In this document: in pieces, positions 17,054 through 25,080 of the stretch
Layout: every line of letters starts with the position of its first letter
How positions within the stretch are numbered: position 1 is the first letter of the stretch
Assembly: GCA_025800365.1 (NCBI GenBank)
Contig: JAOXRT010000148.1
Coordinates: forward strand, 1-64,000
Source: Cellvibrionaceae bacterium
Lineage (GTDB): Bacteria > Pseudomonadota > Gammaproteobacteria > Pseudomonadales > Cellvibrionaceae
DNA: 64,000 bases
Direction: 5' to 3'
Translations under genes and position numbers: made by a program
Notes under the pieces: model-generated
The model's input: only the letters and a program-made list of their open reading frames with translations
Told to the model about the DNA's origin: nothing
The model's database searches: none

Positions 17054-18757
17054 ATGTCAACAACAGTAGCTTCAGTGGCTAAAGCAGGTTTCCCTCGCTC
17101 TTTCTATGTCGCAAATGGCATGGAGATTTTCGAGCGATTAGCCTGGTATGGCTTTTTCACCGTATCTTCTCTTTATATGACCACGCCAGTAGATCAAGGT
17201 GGTGTGGGCTTTAGTGAATCTCAACGTGGTGCCTTACAAGGAATTATTCCATTTTTCCTCTATATCTTACCGGTGATCACAGGCGCCCTGGCAGACCGAT
17301 ATGGCTTTAAGAAGATGTTCTTATTGTCCTTCGCCATTATGGCGCCCAGCTACTATTTGCTTGGGCAGGCCAGTAGCTTTGGTGGCTTCTTCTTGGCTTT
17401 CTTTGCTGTGGCCCTTGGCGCCGCCTGCTTTAAACCGGTGGTGCAAGGCACCATTTCGCTGACCACCAATGAAAGTAATCGCGGTTTGGGTTTCGGTATC
17501 TTTTATACCATGGTGAATGTCGGAGGCTTTCTAGGTCCCTTTGTCGCTGGTTACGTTAGGGCAATCAGTTGGGATGCGGTGTTTTTGATGTCGGCCTTGT
17601 GGATTTGTATCAATTTCCTTCCGGCCGCATTTTTATATCGCGACCCGAGGGATGAAGAACATACTCAACAACAGGCGGATAAAAGCCTAAAAGAAGTTTT
17701 GCAAGAAGCGCAGCAGGTTTTAGGAAATGCGCGCTTTGCCATGATGATTTTTCCCTGCATTATTTTATTGATGTGCGCGGGCGCTGATTGGCTAAGTTAC
17801 CCAGTGGCATTTATCGGTATTGTAGCTTGGTTACTGTTGAATGTTGTCTGGAACCGCGCGGTAAGTGGGGGAGCCGAGTCATCTTGGTGGCAACAGAAAA
17901 TCCATGTTAGTAATGTTCCGTTCGCGATCTACCTCGGTATTCTTTCCGGCTTCTGGGCGGTTTACAATCAATTGTTCTACACCCTTCCACTGTATCTGCG
18001 TGATTATATTGATACTCGTGATGTACTTGTTTTTATCAGCCTCTTTGGTCAGCAGGCGGTCGATTTCTTTGCCATCGTTAACGTAGAAGCGTTAACAGAA
18101 AAACTGCAAAGCCTGGCGGCGGCCGCTGATGCACAAGAAAGTTTGGCGGCCTTGCGTTTAGAGCTGGTTCATTTGAAGGTCATGGTGCCAGAAGCTGAAA
18201 TAGCAACGGCTCTAGAATCTATTCGACAAGGTGGATCCGCGCAATCGATCGCTGAGCAGTGGAAGCAATCTTATCGCCAGATAAACCCTGAATATATCGT
18301 CAATATTGGTTTTGCGATGATTATCTTTGGGCAGATTGCGGTGAGCTATGTTTGTCAAAAATTCAAAGCGATTAACGTCATTATCGCTGGGGTTATCATA
18401 TTTATTCTAGGTCTATTGGTTGCATTGCTGTCCGGTAGCGTTGCACTGGGTGGTAGTGCGATTGTACTTGCGGTTGTGATGATGTCCTTTGGTGAAATGG
18501 TAACCGTGCCAAAGAGTCAGGAGTATGTCGCCAATATTGCCCCTAAAAATCAAGCAGCGCTTTATATGGGTTACTACTTTGTATCGATGGCTTTGGGCTT
18601 TTTGTTTGCAGGGCTTTTATCGGGTTGGGGCTACGGTACCGTTGCCAAAGAATGGGGACAGCCAGAATTAATGTGGAGTATTTTTGCAGCTATTGGTCTG
18701 CTGACTTCCGCCGGATTGTGGTGGTTTAACCGTCGTTATGTTCGAGCGGCGGGTTAA
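17054..18757 (+). CDS. POT/PTR2-family proton-coupled peptide transporter
   Basis: The 567-residue inner-membrane protein has the POT signature EIFERLAWYGFFTVSSLYM in TM1 (ExxER and YG) and GALADRYGFKKMF in the first cytoplasmic loop; such proteins import di- and tripeptides with protons. It is longer than the usual bacterial 460-510 residues because residues about 335-410, between TM7 and TM8, form an Ala/Leu/Gln-rich helical insert expected on the periplasmic side. The TM8 start INPEYIVNIGF resumes the family pattern. It is divergent from the metallopeptidase and near hydroxyproline genes, so Pro/Hyp peptides are a plausible substrate, by inference. Confidence 0.88.
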   Translation: MSTTVASVAKAGFPRSFYVANGMEIFERLAWYGFFTVSSLYMTTPVDQGGVGFSESQRGALQGIIPFFLYILPVITGALADRYGFKKMFLLSFAIMAPSYYLLGQASSFGGFFLAFFAVALGAACFKPVVQGTISLTTNESNRGLGFGIFYTMVNVGGFLGPFVAGYVRAISWDAVFLMSALWICINFLPAAFLYRDPRDEEHTQQQADKSLKEVLQEAQQVLGNARFAMMIFPCIILLMCAGADWLSYPVAFIGIVAWLLLNVVWNRAVSGGAESSWWQQKIHVSNVPFAIYLGILSGFWAVYNQLFYTLPLYLRDYIDTRDVLVFISLFGQQAVDFFAIVNVEALTEKLQSLAAAADAQESLAALRLELVHLKVMVPEAEIATALESIRQGGSAQSIAEQWKQSYRQINPEYIVNIGFAMIIFGQIAVSYVCQKFKAINVIIAGVIIFILGLLVALLSGSVALGGSAIVLAVVMMSFGEMVTVPKSQEYVANIAPKNQAALYMGYYFVSMALGFLFAGLLSGWGYGTVAKEWGQPELMWSIFAAIGLLTSAGLWWFNRRYVRAAG

Positions 18758-18770
18758 CAAAGCTCTGCGT

Positions 18771-19094
18771 CTACCAGTTCTTAGGTAGGCGCGGATCTTG
18801 AATTCGTTGCTGTTTCAAAGTCTTGCTACGCTCCTGTTGCTCCACCTCTCTACGTCTCTGCTTATTAATCTTTGACCAAGAGGCATCTTCTTTCTTTATA
18901 AGTAGAGCTTGAAACAAATTATAAAGGCCCGTTCGCTCAAGCAGTGGGCGCAGGCCAAGTCCGATTAAAACAAGTGCGGGAAAGTAATATACGAGAACTT
19001 TGGGGTTGGTCCATACAAAAAATGGGCAAAACCACCAAGCCGCTATATAGCAGCCTCTAGCAAAGGGGCCCCAGTAAAACTGTGCTTCCTTCAT
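18771..19094 (-). CDS. Small hypothetical membrane protein
   Basis: The 107-residue product has two likely membrane segments (ARGCYIAAWWFCPFFVW and VYYFPALVLIGLGLRPLL) and a strongly basic, Gln/Arg-rich C-terminal tail that is probably cytoplasmic. I do not recognise the family. An AGGAAGGG sequence precedes the ATG, supporting the start. It follows the methyltransferase gene by 21 bases on the same strand and may be cotranscribed with it. It converges with the POT transporter gene. Confidence 0.65.
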   Translation of the reverse strand: MKEAQFYWGPFARGCYIAAWWFCPFFVWTNPKVLVYYFPALVLIGLGLRPLLERTGLYNLFQALLIKKEDASWSKINKQRRREVEQQERSKTLKQQRIQDPRLPKNW

Positions 19095-19115
19095 AAGCCC
19101 TTCCTAGTTTAAATT

Positions 19116-19796
19116 CTAAATGTCGACTTTTTGTGCCACAAAAATTATCGATGCGGGCTTGTGTGTTTGTGGGTTAACCGGTTCTTTTATTTGGATTAAC
19201 TTAAAGCCTGTATCGGCAAATAATTTATGCCAGGATTCTAGGGTTCTAAAATACCAAGGTGCGGCTTCCTTGAAGCGCTCGCTGATGCCCGTCCAGCTAC
19301 CTTCACGCCAGCCATCTCGGTATGGCTGTTCGCCGCAGCTAGTATGGGGGTGCAAGGTTTGCACTACAAAATGGCCGCCATAATTCAACAGTGGTCGCAG
19401 GCGCCTAAATGCCAGCTCAACTGATTGTCGTCCAAGCAGTGAAAAGTTGGCCACCGCCAAATCGATAGTGCTGCCCACCGTGCGCCGACAAATGTGCTCG
19501 TATCGGCAGAGTTTGAAATCGCCGCCACCTTTGGCTTTCGCTGTTTCTAGAAACATGGGCACGGCGTCGACACCGGTAACTTCCCTGCCTTCAGCGGCTA
19601 GAGCTCGGCTGAGCCAGCCTTCCCCGCAGCCAAGATCTAGTACGGTATGGCTGGGTATATCTTGCAGTGTCTCTAAGATAGCTTGATTGGTAACCAGCTC
19701 GCGGCTTCTGATCTCGCGAGCTTCTAGGGCTTCAAGCCATGGTGAGGCGTTATGGTTCCAAGCCTGAAGAATCAGTTGTTCATTAAGCAAAGTCAT
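19116..19796 (-). CDS. Class I SAM-dependent methyltransferase
   Basis: The 226-residue protein has the Rossmann-like methyltransferase core: motif I VLDLGCGEGWLSRAL near residues 53-66, the acidic ribose-binding residue in VTGVDAVPMF, and a motif IV-like region DLAVANFSLLG. The later part (FVVQTLHPH) resembles small-molecule or biotin/ubiquinone-type methyltransferases, but no specific substrate can be named. It is preceded at 10 bases by a 49-residue small membrane protein gene and followed by a small membrane protein gene. Confidence 0.85.
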   Translation of the reverse strand: MTLLNEQLILQAWNHNASPWLEALEAREIRSRELVTNQAILETLQDIPSHTVLDLGCGEGWLSRALAAEGREVTGVDAVPMFLETAKAKGGGDFKLCRYEHICRRTVGSTIDLAVANFSLLGRQSVELAFRRLRPLLNYGGHFVVQTLHPHTSCGEQPYRDGWREGSWTGISERFKEAAPWYFRTLESWHKLFADTGFKLIQIKEPVNPQTHKPASIIFVAQKVDI

Positions 19797-19805
19797 AATG
19801 CATTT

Positions 19806-19955
19806 TTAGCTAGTCGTGGACTGAGAAGCTGTTAAGCGTTCAAATTGAACCTGAATACGCTGCTTTTGATAGTCCTCCAAGTATAGATGCCAAATCCCAA
19901 CGAGCAAAATACTAAAACTAAGTAGTATAAAAGATAAATTTTTAAGCAGTTTCAT
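19806..19955 (-). CDS. 49-residue single-span membrane protein
   Basis: This short frame reads MKLLKNLSFILLSFSILLVG, then IWHLYLEDYQKQR and a polar tail to SQSTTS. It has one membrane helix and a soluble C-terminal part, a normal small-membrane-protein shape. An AGGGGG lies seven bases before the ATG, a strong ribosome site, but that site is itself enclosed by a hairpin (19958-19984). The gene lies between the Rho antiterminator and methyltransferase genes, with 9 bases to the latter. I do not recognise a family. The start signal and composition support a real gene. Confidence 0.6.
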   Translation of the reverse strand: MKLLKNLSFILLSFSILLVGIWHLYLEDYQKQRIQVQFERLTASQSTTS

Positions 19956-19957
19956 CG

Positions 19958-19984
19958 TTAACCCCCTGTGTACTGTGGGGTTAA
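19958..19984 (-). promoter_or_regulatory. Hairpin covering the ribosome site of the 49-residue gene
   Basis: TTAACCCC (19958-19965) and GGGGTTAA (19977-19984) form a perfect 8-bp stem with an 11-base loop. On the minus-strand transcript the GGGG of the ribosome site is in the 3' arm, two bases from the start codon, so translation could be limited until the stem opens. Confidence 0.5.
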
Positions 19985-20029
19985 GAGTGTCTACGAGAAG
20001 CGAAAGTTCCCATTCGGGCCGTGAAGGAG

Positions 20030-20293
20030 TTAGCTGTCGCTAAATATTACTCGATCAAAATGCGGGTTTTTTACCAAGGCTTCGATGTCGTGAATTTTTG
20101 CGAGCTCTATATCTTGCGTGACTCTATTTAAGCCGGCGCTCAACTGAAGTCGAATACATTCCTCATTATTGGCATTGTTAACGAGGTTAATGGCGATACC
20201 CTGAATAAGTTGACCATTGCAGAGCTGGACTTTTATCGCAAGCTTGTAGATGCAGCAAATCTCTAAGATGTCGTAGTGTTTACAAGAGAGCAT
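20030..20293 (-). CDS. rof: Rho-binding antiterminator (Rof/YaeO family)
   Basis: Rof binds Rho and blocks its RNA-binding site, lowering Rho-dependent termination. The 87-residue length is right, and the family pattern is seen in MLSCKHYDILEICCIYKLAIKV (abridged as SCKHYD and LEICCIYK), an Sm-like fold of short strands (VQLCNGQLIQGIAINL), and NPHFDRVIF at the end. A perfect AGGAGG precedes the ATG. It lies downstream of the gntR gene on the same strand, separated by 120 bases, so probably has its own promoter. Confidence 0.82.
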   Translation of the reverse strand: MLSCKHYDILEICCIYKLAIKVQLCNGQLIQGIAINLVNNANNEECIRLQLSAGLNRVTQDIELAKIHDIEALVKNPHFDRVIFSDS

Positions 20294-20413
20294 GTGCTTG
20301 CCCTCCTAGCTGATGGGGTTTTGCTTGCTGTACTCTGTGAATGTTTAGAGTGTTGAGGGTTTTTAAAATATCCATGGTCCTATTAACTGCTTATCCTTAA
20401 GCGTGCTTGGAAA

Positions 20414-21070
20414 TTAGTTTTCCATTTTCAAGAGCAGAGCCTTGATGTCGTCTTTAGCGTTTAAAATATGCTGCTGTAAGAATTCGCAAGCCTGCTCGCG
20501 TTCTCCAGCTCGACATAGCTCTAGTATTTTGCGGTGTTCCTGTGCCGCGGTGGTAAAGCCGCCTGCTAACATCAAGTGCATACGAACGTAGCGATCGGCA
20601 CTTTTGTTTAAGGTTCTCACCATCTCCTGAGTTTGGGGGCGCTTGGCCTTTTGATATAGATGTTGGTGGAAATCTAAGTTCAATTCACCACTGTGGCTCT
20701 GGGTATCTTCGTCATCTTGCTTGGCCAGCCTGTCAAGAATATGCTCGGCCTTCAAAAAGTCGTCTTCACTAAGATTTTCAAAAGCGTGCTTTAAAAGTTC
20801 GGCTTCTAACATTGCCCGAAGCTCGAAAAGCTCATCAACCTGCTCCGCTGAAACCTCAGTAGCTGTTGCGCCTTTATGGGGCTCAAAGTGCACTAAACCT
20901 TCACCCTCAAGTTGCAAAAGGGCTTCTCGAACGGGAATTCGGCTAACATTTAGCTCTTCGGCAAGGGCCGCCTGGCGCAGAGGCTCTCCGGACTTGATTT
21001 CACCGTTAAGGATTTTTTCGCGGATGGACTCTACCACCAGCTGGCTACGGGTTTTATGCACTATGGCCAT
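20414..21070 (-). CDS. GntR-family regulator with FCD domain
   Basis: The 218-residue protein (ATG 21070 with GAGAAG upstream; the longer frame begins at TTG) has an N-terminal winged helix-turn-helix (LRQAALAEELNVSRIPVREA, residues about 30-55) and an all-helical FCD ligand domain with the typical ELFELRAMLE and metal-binding His positions (DFHQHLY, EHRKIL). FCD regulators commonly bind TTGTATACAA-like palindromes and sense carboxylates or amino acids. It is the third gene after the epimerase and semialdehyde dehydrogenase, so it most likely controls hydroxyproline use through the three operators in the window. Confidence 0.9.
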   Translation of the reverse strand: MAIVHKTRSQLVVESIREKILNGEIKSGEPLRQAALAEELNVSRIPVREALLQLEGEGLVHFEPHKGATATEVSAEQVDELFELRAMLEAELLKHAFENLSEDDFLKAEHILDRLAKQDDEDTQSHSGELNLDFHQHLYQKAKRPQTQEMVRTLNKSADRYVRMHLMLAGGFTTAAQEHRKILELCRAGEREQACEFLQQHILNAKDDIKALLLKMEN

Positions 21071-21247
21071 TAGGCTTCTCAATTGTTATGTGTCGCAATG
21101 ACTTCCTTATAGTATACCGCTTAACGCTATAGCAAAAAACAGCCCTACCTAGCTGCATTCGCCGCCGGACTTATTTAGCTGGCGGCTAAGCGAAAAAAAG
21201 GCCAGACAAGCTGGCCAAACACTACAGGAATAAGATGCGGTACCGCC

Positions 21248-22753
21248 TTAGCTCAATAGGTGAGCTGGGGCGTTTTGATAGCAAATTGGGCGCACAAAGC
21301 GGTGATAAGCTTCGGTACCCACGGATGTGCTACGCACATCTGTCGACGACGGGAAAGGTCCGCCGTGGTTCATGGAGTAACACACTTCTACACCGGTAGG
21401 CATTTGATTGAAGATTAAGCGGCCGACCTTATGAGCAAGCTGCTGGCTTAGTTCTTGAGCAGAAGCTAAATCCTGCTCAAGGCCATGAATACTGGCGGTT
21501 AGCTGGCCTTCTAGAGACGAAATAATCGCCTTAAGCTCGTCTTCATCGCGGTAACTCACCATTAATGCCGCTGGACCGAATACCTCTTCGTGCAGCTCCT
21601 GATTCGCTAGGAAAGCGCTACCACTGGTGCTAAACAATTTCGCCGCTGAAAAGTGTGGCTGCTCTGGCGTATTACTAGCAAGCAACTCAACGTTTTGGGT
21701 TTGCGCCAGCTTAATGGTGCTCGCGCTATAAGCTGCACTGATGCCCTGAGTTAACAAAGCCGTTGTGCTGGCTTTGCTTATCGCCTCGCTGGCGACGCTG
21801 CGAAATTCATCCGCCGTCTCAGGAACCAACCATAAACCAGGATTAGTACAGAATTGGCCGTTACCCATAACTAATGAGTCGACTAAACCTTGCGCAATAG
21901 CTTGAGCGTTATCGCTGGCCATGGCCGGCATAACGACTTGAGGGTTGACCGCACCAAGCTCGCCGTAGAATGGTATATTTTGTTGGCGTTCCCAGCAGGC
22001 TTTTTGTAGTAACTGGCCAACCTTAATGGATCCGGTAAATCCAACAGCTTGAATAGCAGGATGCTGTACCAGTTGCACACTTGCCTCTGGCTTACTGCTT
22101 TGTACTAGTGAGAATACGCCACTGTGTAGCTGACATTTGTTGATCGCTTTTTCGATAGCTTGCGCTACTAGCTCTGAAGTACCTGGGTGCGCAGGGTGGC
22201 CTTTTACGACTACTGGGCAACCGGCCGCAAGTGCAGAAGCGGTATCGCCACCGGCAGTAGAAAACGCGTAAGGGAAATTTGAAGCGCCGAATACGGCTAC
22301 TGGGCCCAAGGCAATGTGACGTAGGCGAGTTTCCGGTTTCGGTAAAGGTTCACGATTTGGATCGGCTTCATCAACGATTTCATTGCCGCTGCGCTCGCGA
22401 ATAAATTGTGCAAACATGCGCAATTGGTTTACCGTACGCATGCGCTCACCTTGTAGGCGCATCATAGGTAAGCCAGTCTCTGCAGCAGTAGTGTCGAGTA
22501 GCTCATCGCCTAGCTCTAGAATTTCCTCAGCGATAGTTTCGATAAAATCAGCGCGTGTTTCATTGCTTAAGCTGCTATAGCTTGGAAAGGCAGCGGCGGC
22601 TTGCAGGGCAGCTTGATCGATATCGGCGCTGCTAGCGTTGAAGTAGCTTTGTGAAATATTTTCACCGGCTAAAGGATTGTAGGCCTGAAATTGTCCTTCT
22701 GCTTCATTGCCAAGCCATACGCCTGCAACCAAGCTCTTACCAGTAATGCTCAT
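21248..22753 (-). CDS. 2,5-dioxovalerate (alpha-ketoglutarate semialdehyde) dehydrogenase
   Basis: The 501-residue aldehyde dehydrogenase oxidises alpha-ketoglutarate semialdehyde to alpha-ketoglutarate, the last step of hydroxyproline (and some sugar-acid) catabolism. It shows GPVAVFGASNFPYAFS in the cofactor domain, the general base Glu in PFYGELGAVNPQVV and the catalytic Cys in GNGQFCTNPGLWL. The whole sequence resembles the KGSADH subtype found in proline-racemase clusters. It sits between the hydroxyproline epimerase and the gntR gene on the same strand. Subtype is inferred from motifs and context. Confidence 0.9.
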   Translation of the reverse strand: MSITGKSLVAGVWLGNEAEGQFQAYNPLAGENISQSYFNASSADIDQAALQAAAAFPSYSSLSNETRADFIETIAEEILELGDELLDTTAAETGLPMMRLQGERMRTVNQLRMFAQFIRERSGNEIVDEADPNREPLPKPETRLRHIALGPVAVFGASNFPYAFSTAGGDTASALAAGCPVVVKGHPAHPGTSELVAQAIEKAINKCQLHSGVFSLVQSSKPEASVQLVQHPAIQAVGFTGSIKVGQLLQKACWERQQNIPFYGELGAVNPQVVMPAMASDNAQAIAQGLVDSLVMGNGQFCTNPGLWLVPETADEFRSVASEAISKASTTALLTQGISAAYSASTIKLAQTQNVELLASNTPEQPHFSAAKLFSTSGSAFLANQELHEEVFGPAALMVSYRDEDELKAIISSLEGQLTASIHGLEQDLASAQELSQQLAHKVGRLIFNQMPTGVEVCYSMNHGGPFPSSTDVRSTSVGTEAYHRFVRPICYQNAPAHLLS

Positions 22754-22812
22754 AAATTTTTCCTGTGTGTAACTGTGCTTATATAGCTGTAAAATTGTTT
22801 AAAAGGTTTAAA

Positions 22813-23814
22813 TTATTTCACCTGAAAACCGAAGGCATATGGGTCGTCGTCATCTACCGTAATACAGTTTTTGCCGAAGACTTTTGCCCAGCCTTTAATG
22901 CTTGGCATCATTGCGGGTTTGCCGGCGATTTCGGTTGCTGATTCCACTTTGCCAACGAACTGGCTACCAATAATGCTTTCGTGGGTAAATTCTTCACCGA
23001 CAGATAGCTCACCGCGGCTAAATAGCTGTGCCATTCTTGCGCTGGTACCAGTACCACAAGGCGAGCGATCGATAGCCTTGTCACCATAGAAAACCGCGTT
23101 GGCACCGTTTGATCCTTCTTGTTGCGGTTTTCCTGTCCACAACAAATGTGAGGCGCCACAAACGCTTGGGTCTTCTGGGTGTACACATTCAACAGTGTCG
23201 TTGATGATATCTCGGATAATGGGGCTGAATTGCAAAACTTGCGCGGCCGACCAATTCTCTAGGCCAGGATAATTTTCCTGTGGCTCTACAATAATGTAGT
23301 AGTTACCACCATAGGAAATATCAACTTTAAGATCACCAATGCCTGGAACATTAATTTGAATATCTTTGTGCGCTAAATAAGAGGCGATATTATAAATTTT
23401 TACCCATAACACTTTGCCGTCACGCTGTTCGTATTCGACGCGAATTTGGCCTGCGGGAACATCCAGTATTAATTGACCCGGTGTTTTGGCTTGCAGTAAT
23501 CCAGATTCAAGCGCAGCGGTTACGGTGCCGATGGTGCCGTGCCCGCACATAGGTAAGCAGCCAGAAGTTTCAATAAAAAGTATTGAGGCATCAGCATTGT
23601 CGCTACAAGGTGGATAAAGAAACGAGCCTGACATCATGTCATGACCACGTGGCTCAAACATTAATGACTCAAGAATCCAATAGTGATTGTTCAGGAAATC
23701 CTGACGCTTTTCACTCATGTTGTTACCCTGCAAATCAGGGTGGCCCGAAGTGACCAGTCGAACCGGGTTGCCGCAGGTGTGGGCATCTATGCAAAAAAAC
23801 GTACCTTTGCGCAT
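22813..23814 (-). CDS. 4-hydroxyproline 2-epimerase (proline racemase family)
   Basis: The 333-residue enzyme interconverts trans-4-hydroxy-L-proline and cis-4-hydroxy-D-proline in the cytoplasm. Both catalytic cysteines are present: LPMCGHGTIG near residue 89 and DRSPCGTGTSAR near residue 253. A Cys-Cys pair marks racemase/epimerase rather than dehydratase activity, and FCIDAHTCGNPVRLV is typical of hydroxyproline epimerases. It is the first gene of the operon epimerase-KGSADH-gntR. The shared operator lies 160 bases upstream in the divergent region. Proline racemase activity is the alternative reading. Confidence 0.9.
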   Translation of the reverse strand: MRKGTFFCIDAHTCGNPVRLVTSGHPDLQGNNMSEKRQDFLNNHYWILESLMFEPRGHDMMSGSFLYPPCSDNADASILFIETSGCLPMCGHGTIGTVTAALESGLLQAKTPGQLILDVPAGQIRVEYEQRDGKVLWVKIYNIASYLAHKDIQINVPGIGDLKVDISYGGNYYIIVEPQENYPGLENWSAAQVLQFSPIIRDIINDTVECVHPEDPSVCGASHLLWTGKPQQEGSNGANAVFYGDKAIDRSPCGTGTSARMAQLFSRGELSVGEEFTHESIIGSQFVGKVESATEIAGKPAMMPSIKGWAKVFGKNCITVDDDDPYAFGFQVK

Positions 23815-23973
23815 GAAAAGGGGCCTTCTTTCTAAAGCGAGTAAATGCTGGCCTCTGCTACATCGCTAATGTAATTAAAGGCCGATATAAGTATTAGCTC
23901 TGCTGGATTTGAGGCAGTAAAAACGCCGGGCAGGAGGAGCCCCCATCAGAGCCAATGAATGAATTGAAATATA

Positions 23974-23990
23974 GTGTATATTGTATACAA
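23974..23990. promoter_or_regulatory. Regulon operator, site 2
   Basis: GTGTATATTGTATACAA differs from the TTGTATA-N3-TATACAA palindrome at one position and includes the shorter palindrome ATTGTATACAAT (23980-23991). It lies in the divergent spacer between the epimerase and dehydratase operons, with its centre 42 bases upstream of the dehydratase ATG. Confidence 0.8.
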
Positions 23991-24023
23991 TAACAATCAC
24001 TTTTCATTTCTGGCGTTCTTCCT

Positions 24024-25070
24024 ATGAGCTTTAAGTTGTCTCTTAATGACGAGAAAATCAAACAATTTCAAACTCTTACAACAATTGATGCCCATACTGA
24101 GGGCGAGCCACTGAGAATCATCTTAGATGGCTATCCAGAGGTGCCAGGCGACAATATCCTAGCCAAGCGCCGCTATTTGCAGTCCGAGCTGGATCACCTG
24201 CGCCAGGTATTGATGTATGAGCCAAGAGGCCATGCCGATATGTACGGTGCTTTGCTTACCGAGCCCACCACGGAAGGCTCAGATTTCGGAATTCTGTTTA
24301 TGCACAATGAGGGCTACTCGAGCATGTGTGGCCACGGCATTATCGCCGCTGTAACAATGGCTGCTGAATACGCCAATCTTGAAGTGCTGGCGGGTCAGCG
24401 TCGCACCGTGGGTATCGATGCCCCTGCTGGAAAAATTACCGCTTACGCTGAGCGCTGCGAATCCGGTGAGCTGGCTGTTAGTTTCGATAATGTTGAATCC
24501 TTTGTAGAAGTTTGCGACCGTAAGGTGCAAGTTCCTGGTTTTGGTGAGGTGAAATACGATATCGCTTATGGCGGCGCTTATTATGCTTATGTGGATGCCG
24601 ATGCAATTGGCGTTGACTGCAGCCCCAACAATTCTGAGCAACTTATCCAGCTAGGCCGTGATATTAAACACGCTGTGATGGCGGACTACCCCTTAGTACA
24701 TCCTACCGAAGAAGATCTAGGCTTTTTATATGGCACGATCTTCACTTCGAAAAAAACTGACGATGAGAACAGCCATTCACGTCATGTTTGTATCTTTGCT
24801 GATGGTGAAGTGGATCGGTCTCCTACCGGTACGGGTGTTAGCGCGCGCATTGCTTTGTTACATCACCGTGGAGAGGTGGTTGATCAAGAGCGAATCAAGA
24901 TTGAAAGTATTATTGGCAGCTCAATGCAGGTTGAGATCGCTAGTAAGTTGGACTTTGCGGGCAAGCAGGCGGTTATTCCGCGTGTCTTCGGTACAGCCTT
25001 TATTACCGGAGTAAACAAGTTTTTGGTAGACAGTGATGATCCACTCAAACATGGCTTTTTGATTCGCTAG
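24024..25070 (+). CDS. trans-3-hydroxy-L-proline dehydratase (proline racemase family)
   Basis: The 348-residue paralogue of the epimerase keeps the first catalytic Cys (YSSMCGHGIIA near residue 103) but has Thr in place of the second (DRSPTGTGVSAR near residue 265). A Cys-Thr pair is diagnostic of trans-3-hydroxy-L-proline dehydratases, which give delta1-pyrroline-2-carboxylate. IDAHTEGEPLRI near the N terminus also fits. It begins a plus-strand operon with an FAD dehydrogenase 10 bases downstream. A reductase for its product, the OCD-family protein at 32907, carries the same operator. Confidence 0.9.
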   Translation: MSFKLSLNDEKIKQFQTLTTIDAHTEGEPLRIILDGYPEVPGDNILAKRRYLQSELDHLRQVLMYEPRGHADMYGALLTEPTTEGSDFGILFMHNEGYSSMCGHGIIAAVTMAAEYANLEVLAGQRRTVGIDAPAGKITAYAERCESGELAVSFDNVESFVEVCDRKVQVPGFGEVKYDIAYGGAYYAYVDADAIGVDCSPNNSEQLIQLGRDIKHAVMADYPLVHPTEEDLGFLYGTIFTSKKTDDENSHSRHVCIFADGEVDRSPTGTGVSARIALLHHRGEVVDQERIKIESIIGSSMQVEIASKLDFAGKQAVIPRVFGTAFITGVNKFLVDSDDPLKHGFLIR

Positions 25071-25080
25071 TGGTGTTGTA

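Noticed and set aside
21105..21120. Possible fourth regulon operator (TATAGTATACC) before the gntR gene
   Set aside because: Only one half matches and the three-base spacing of the other sites is not kept.
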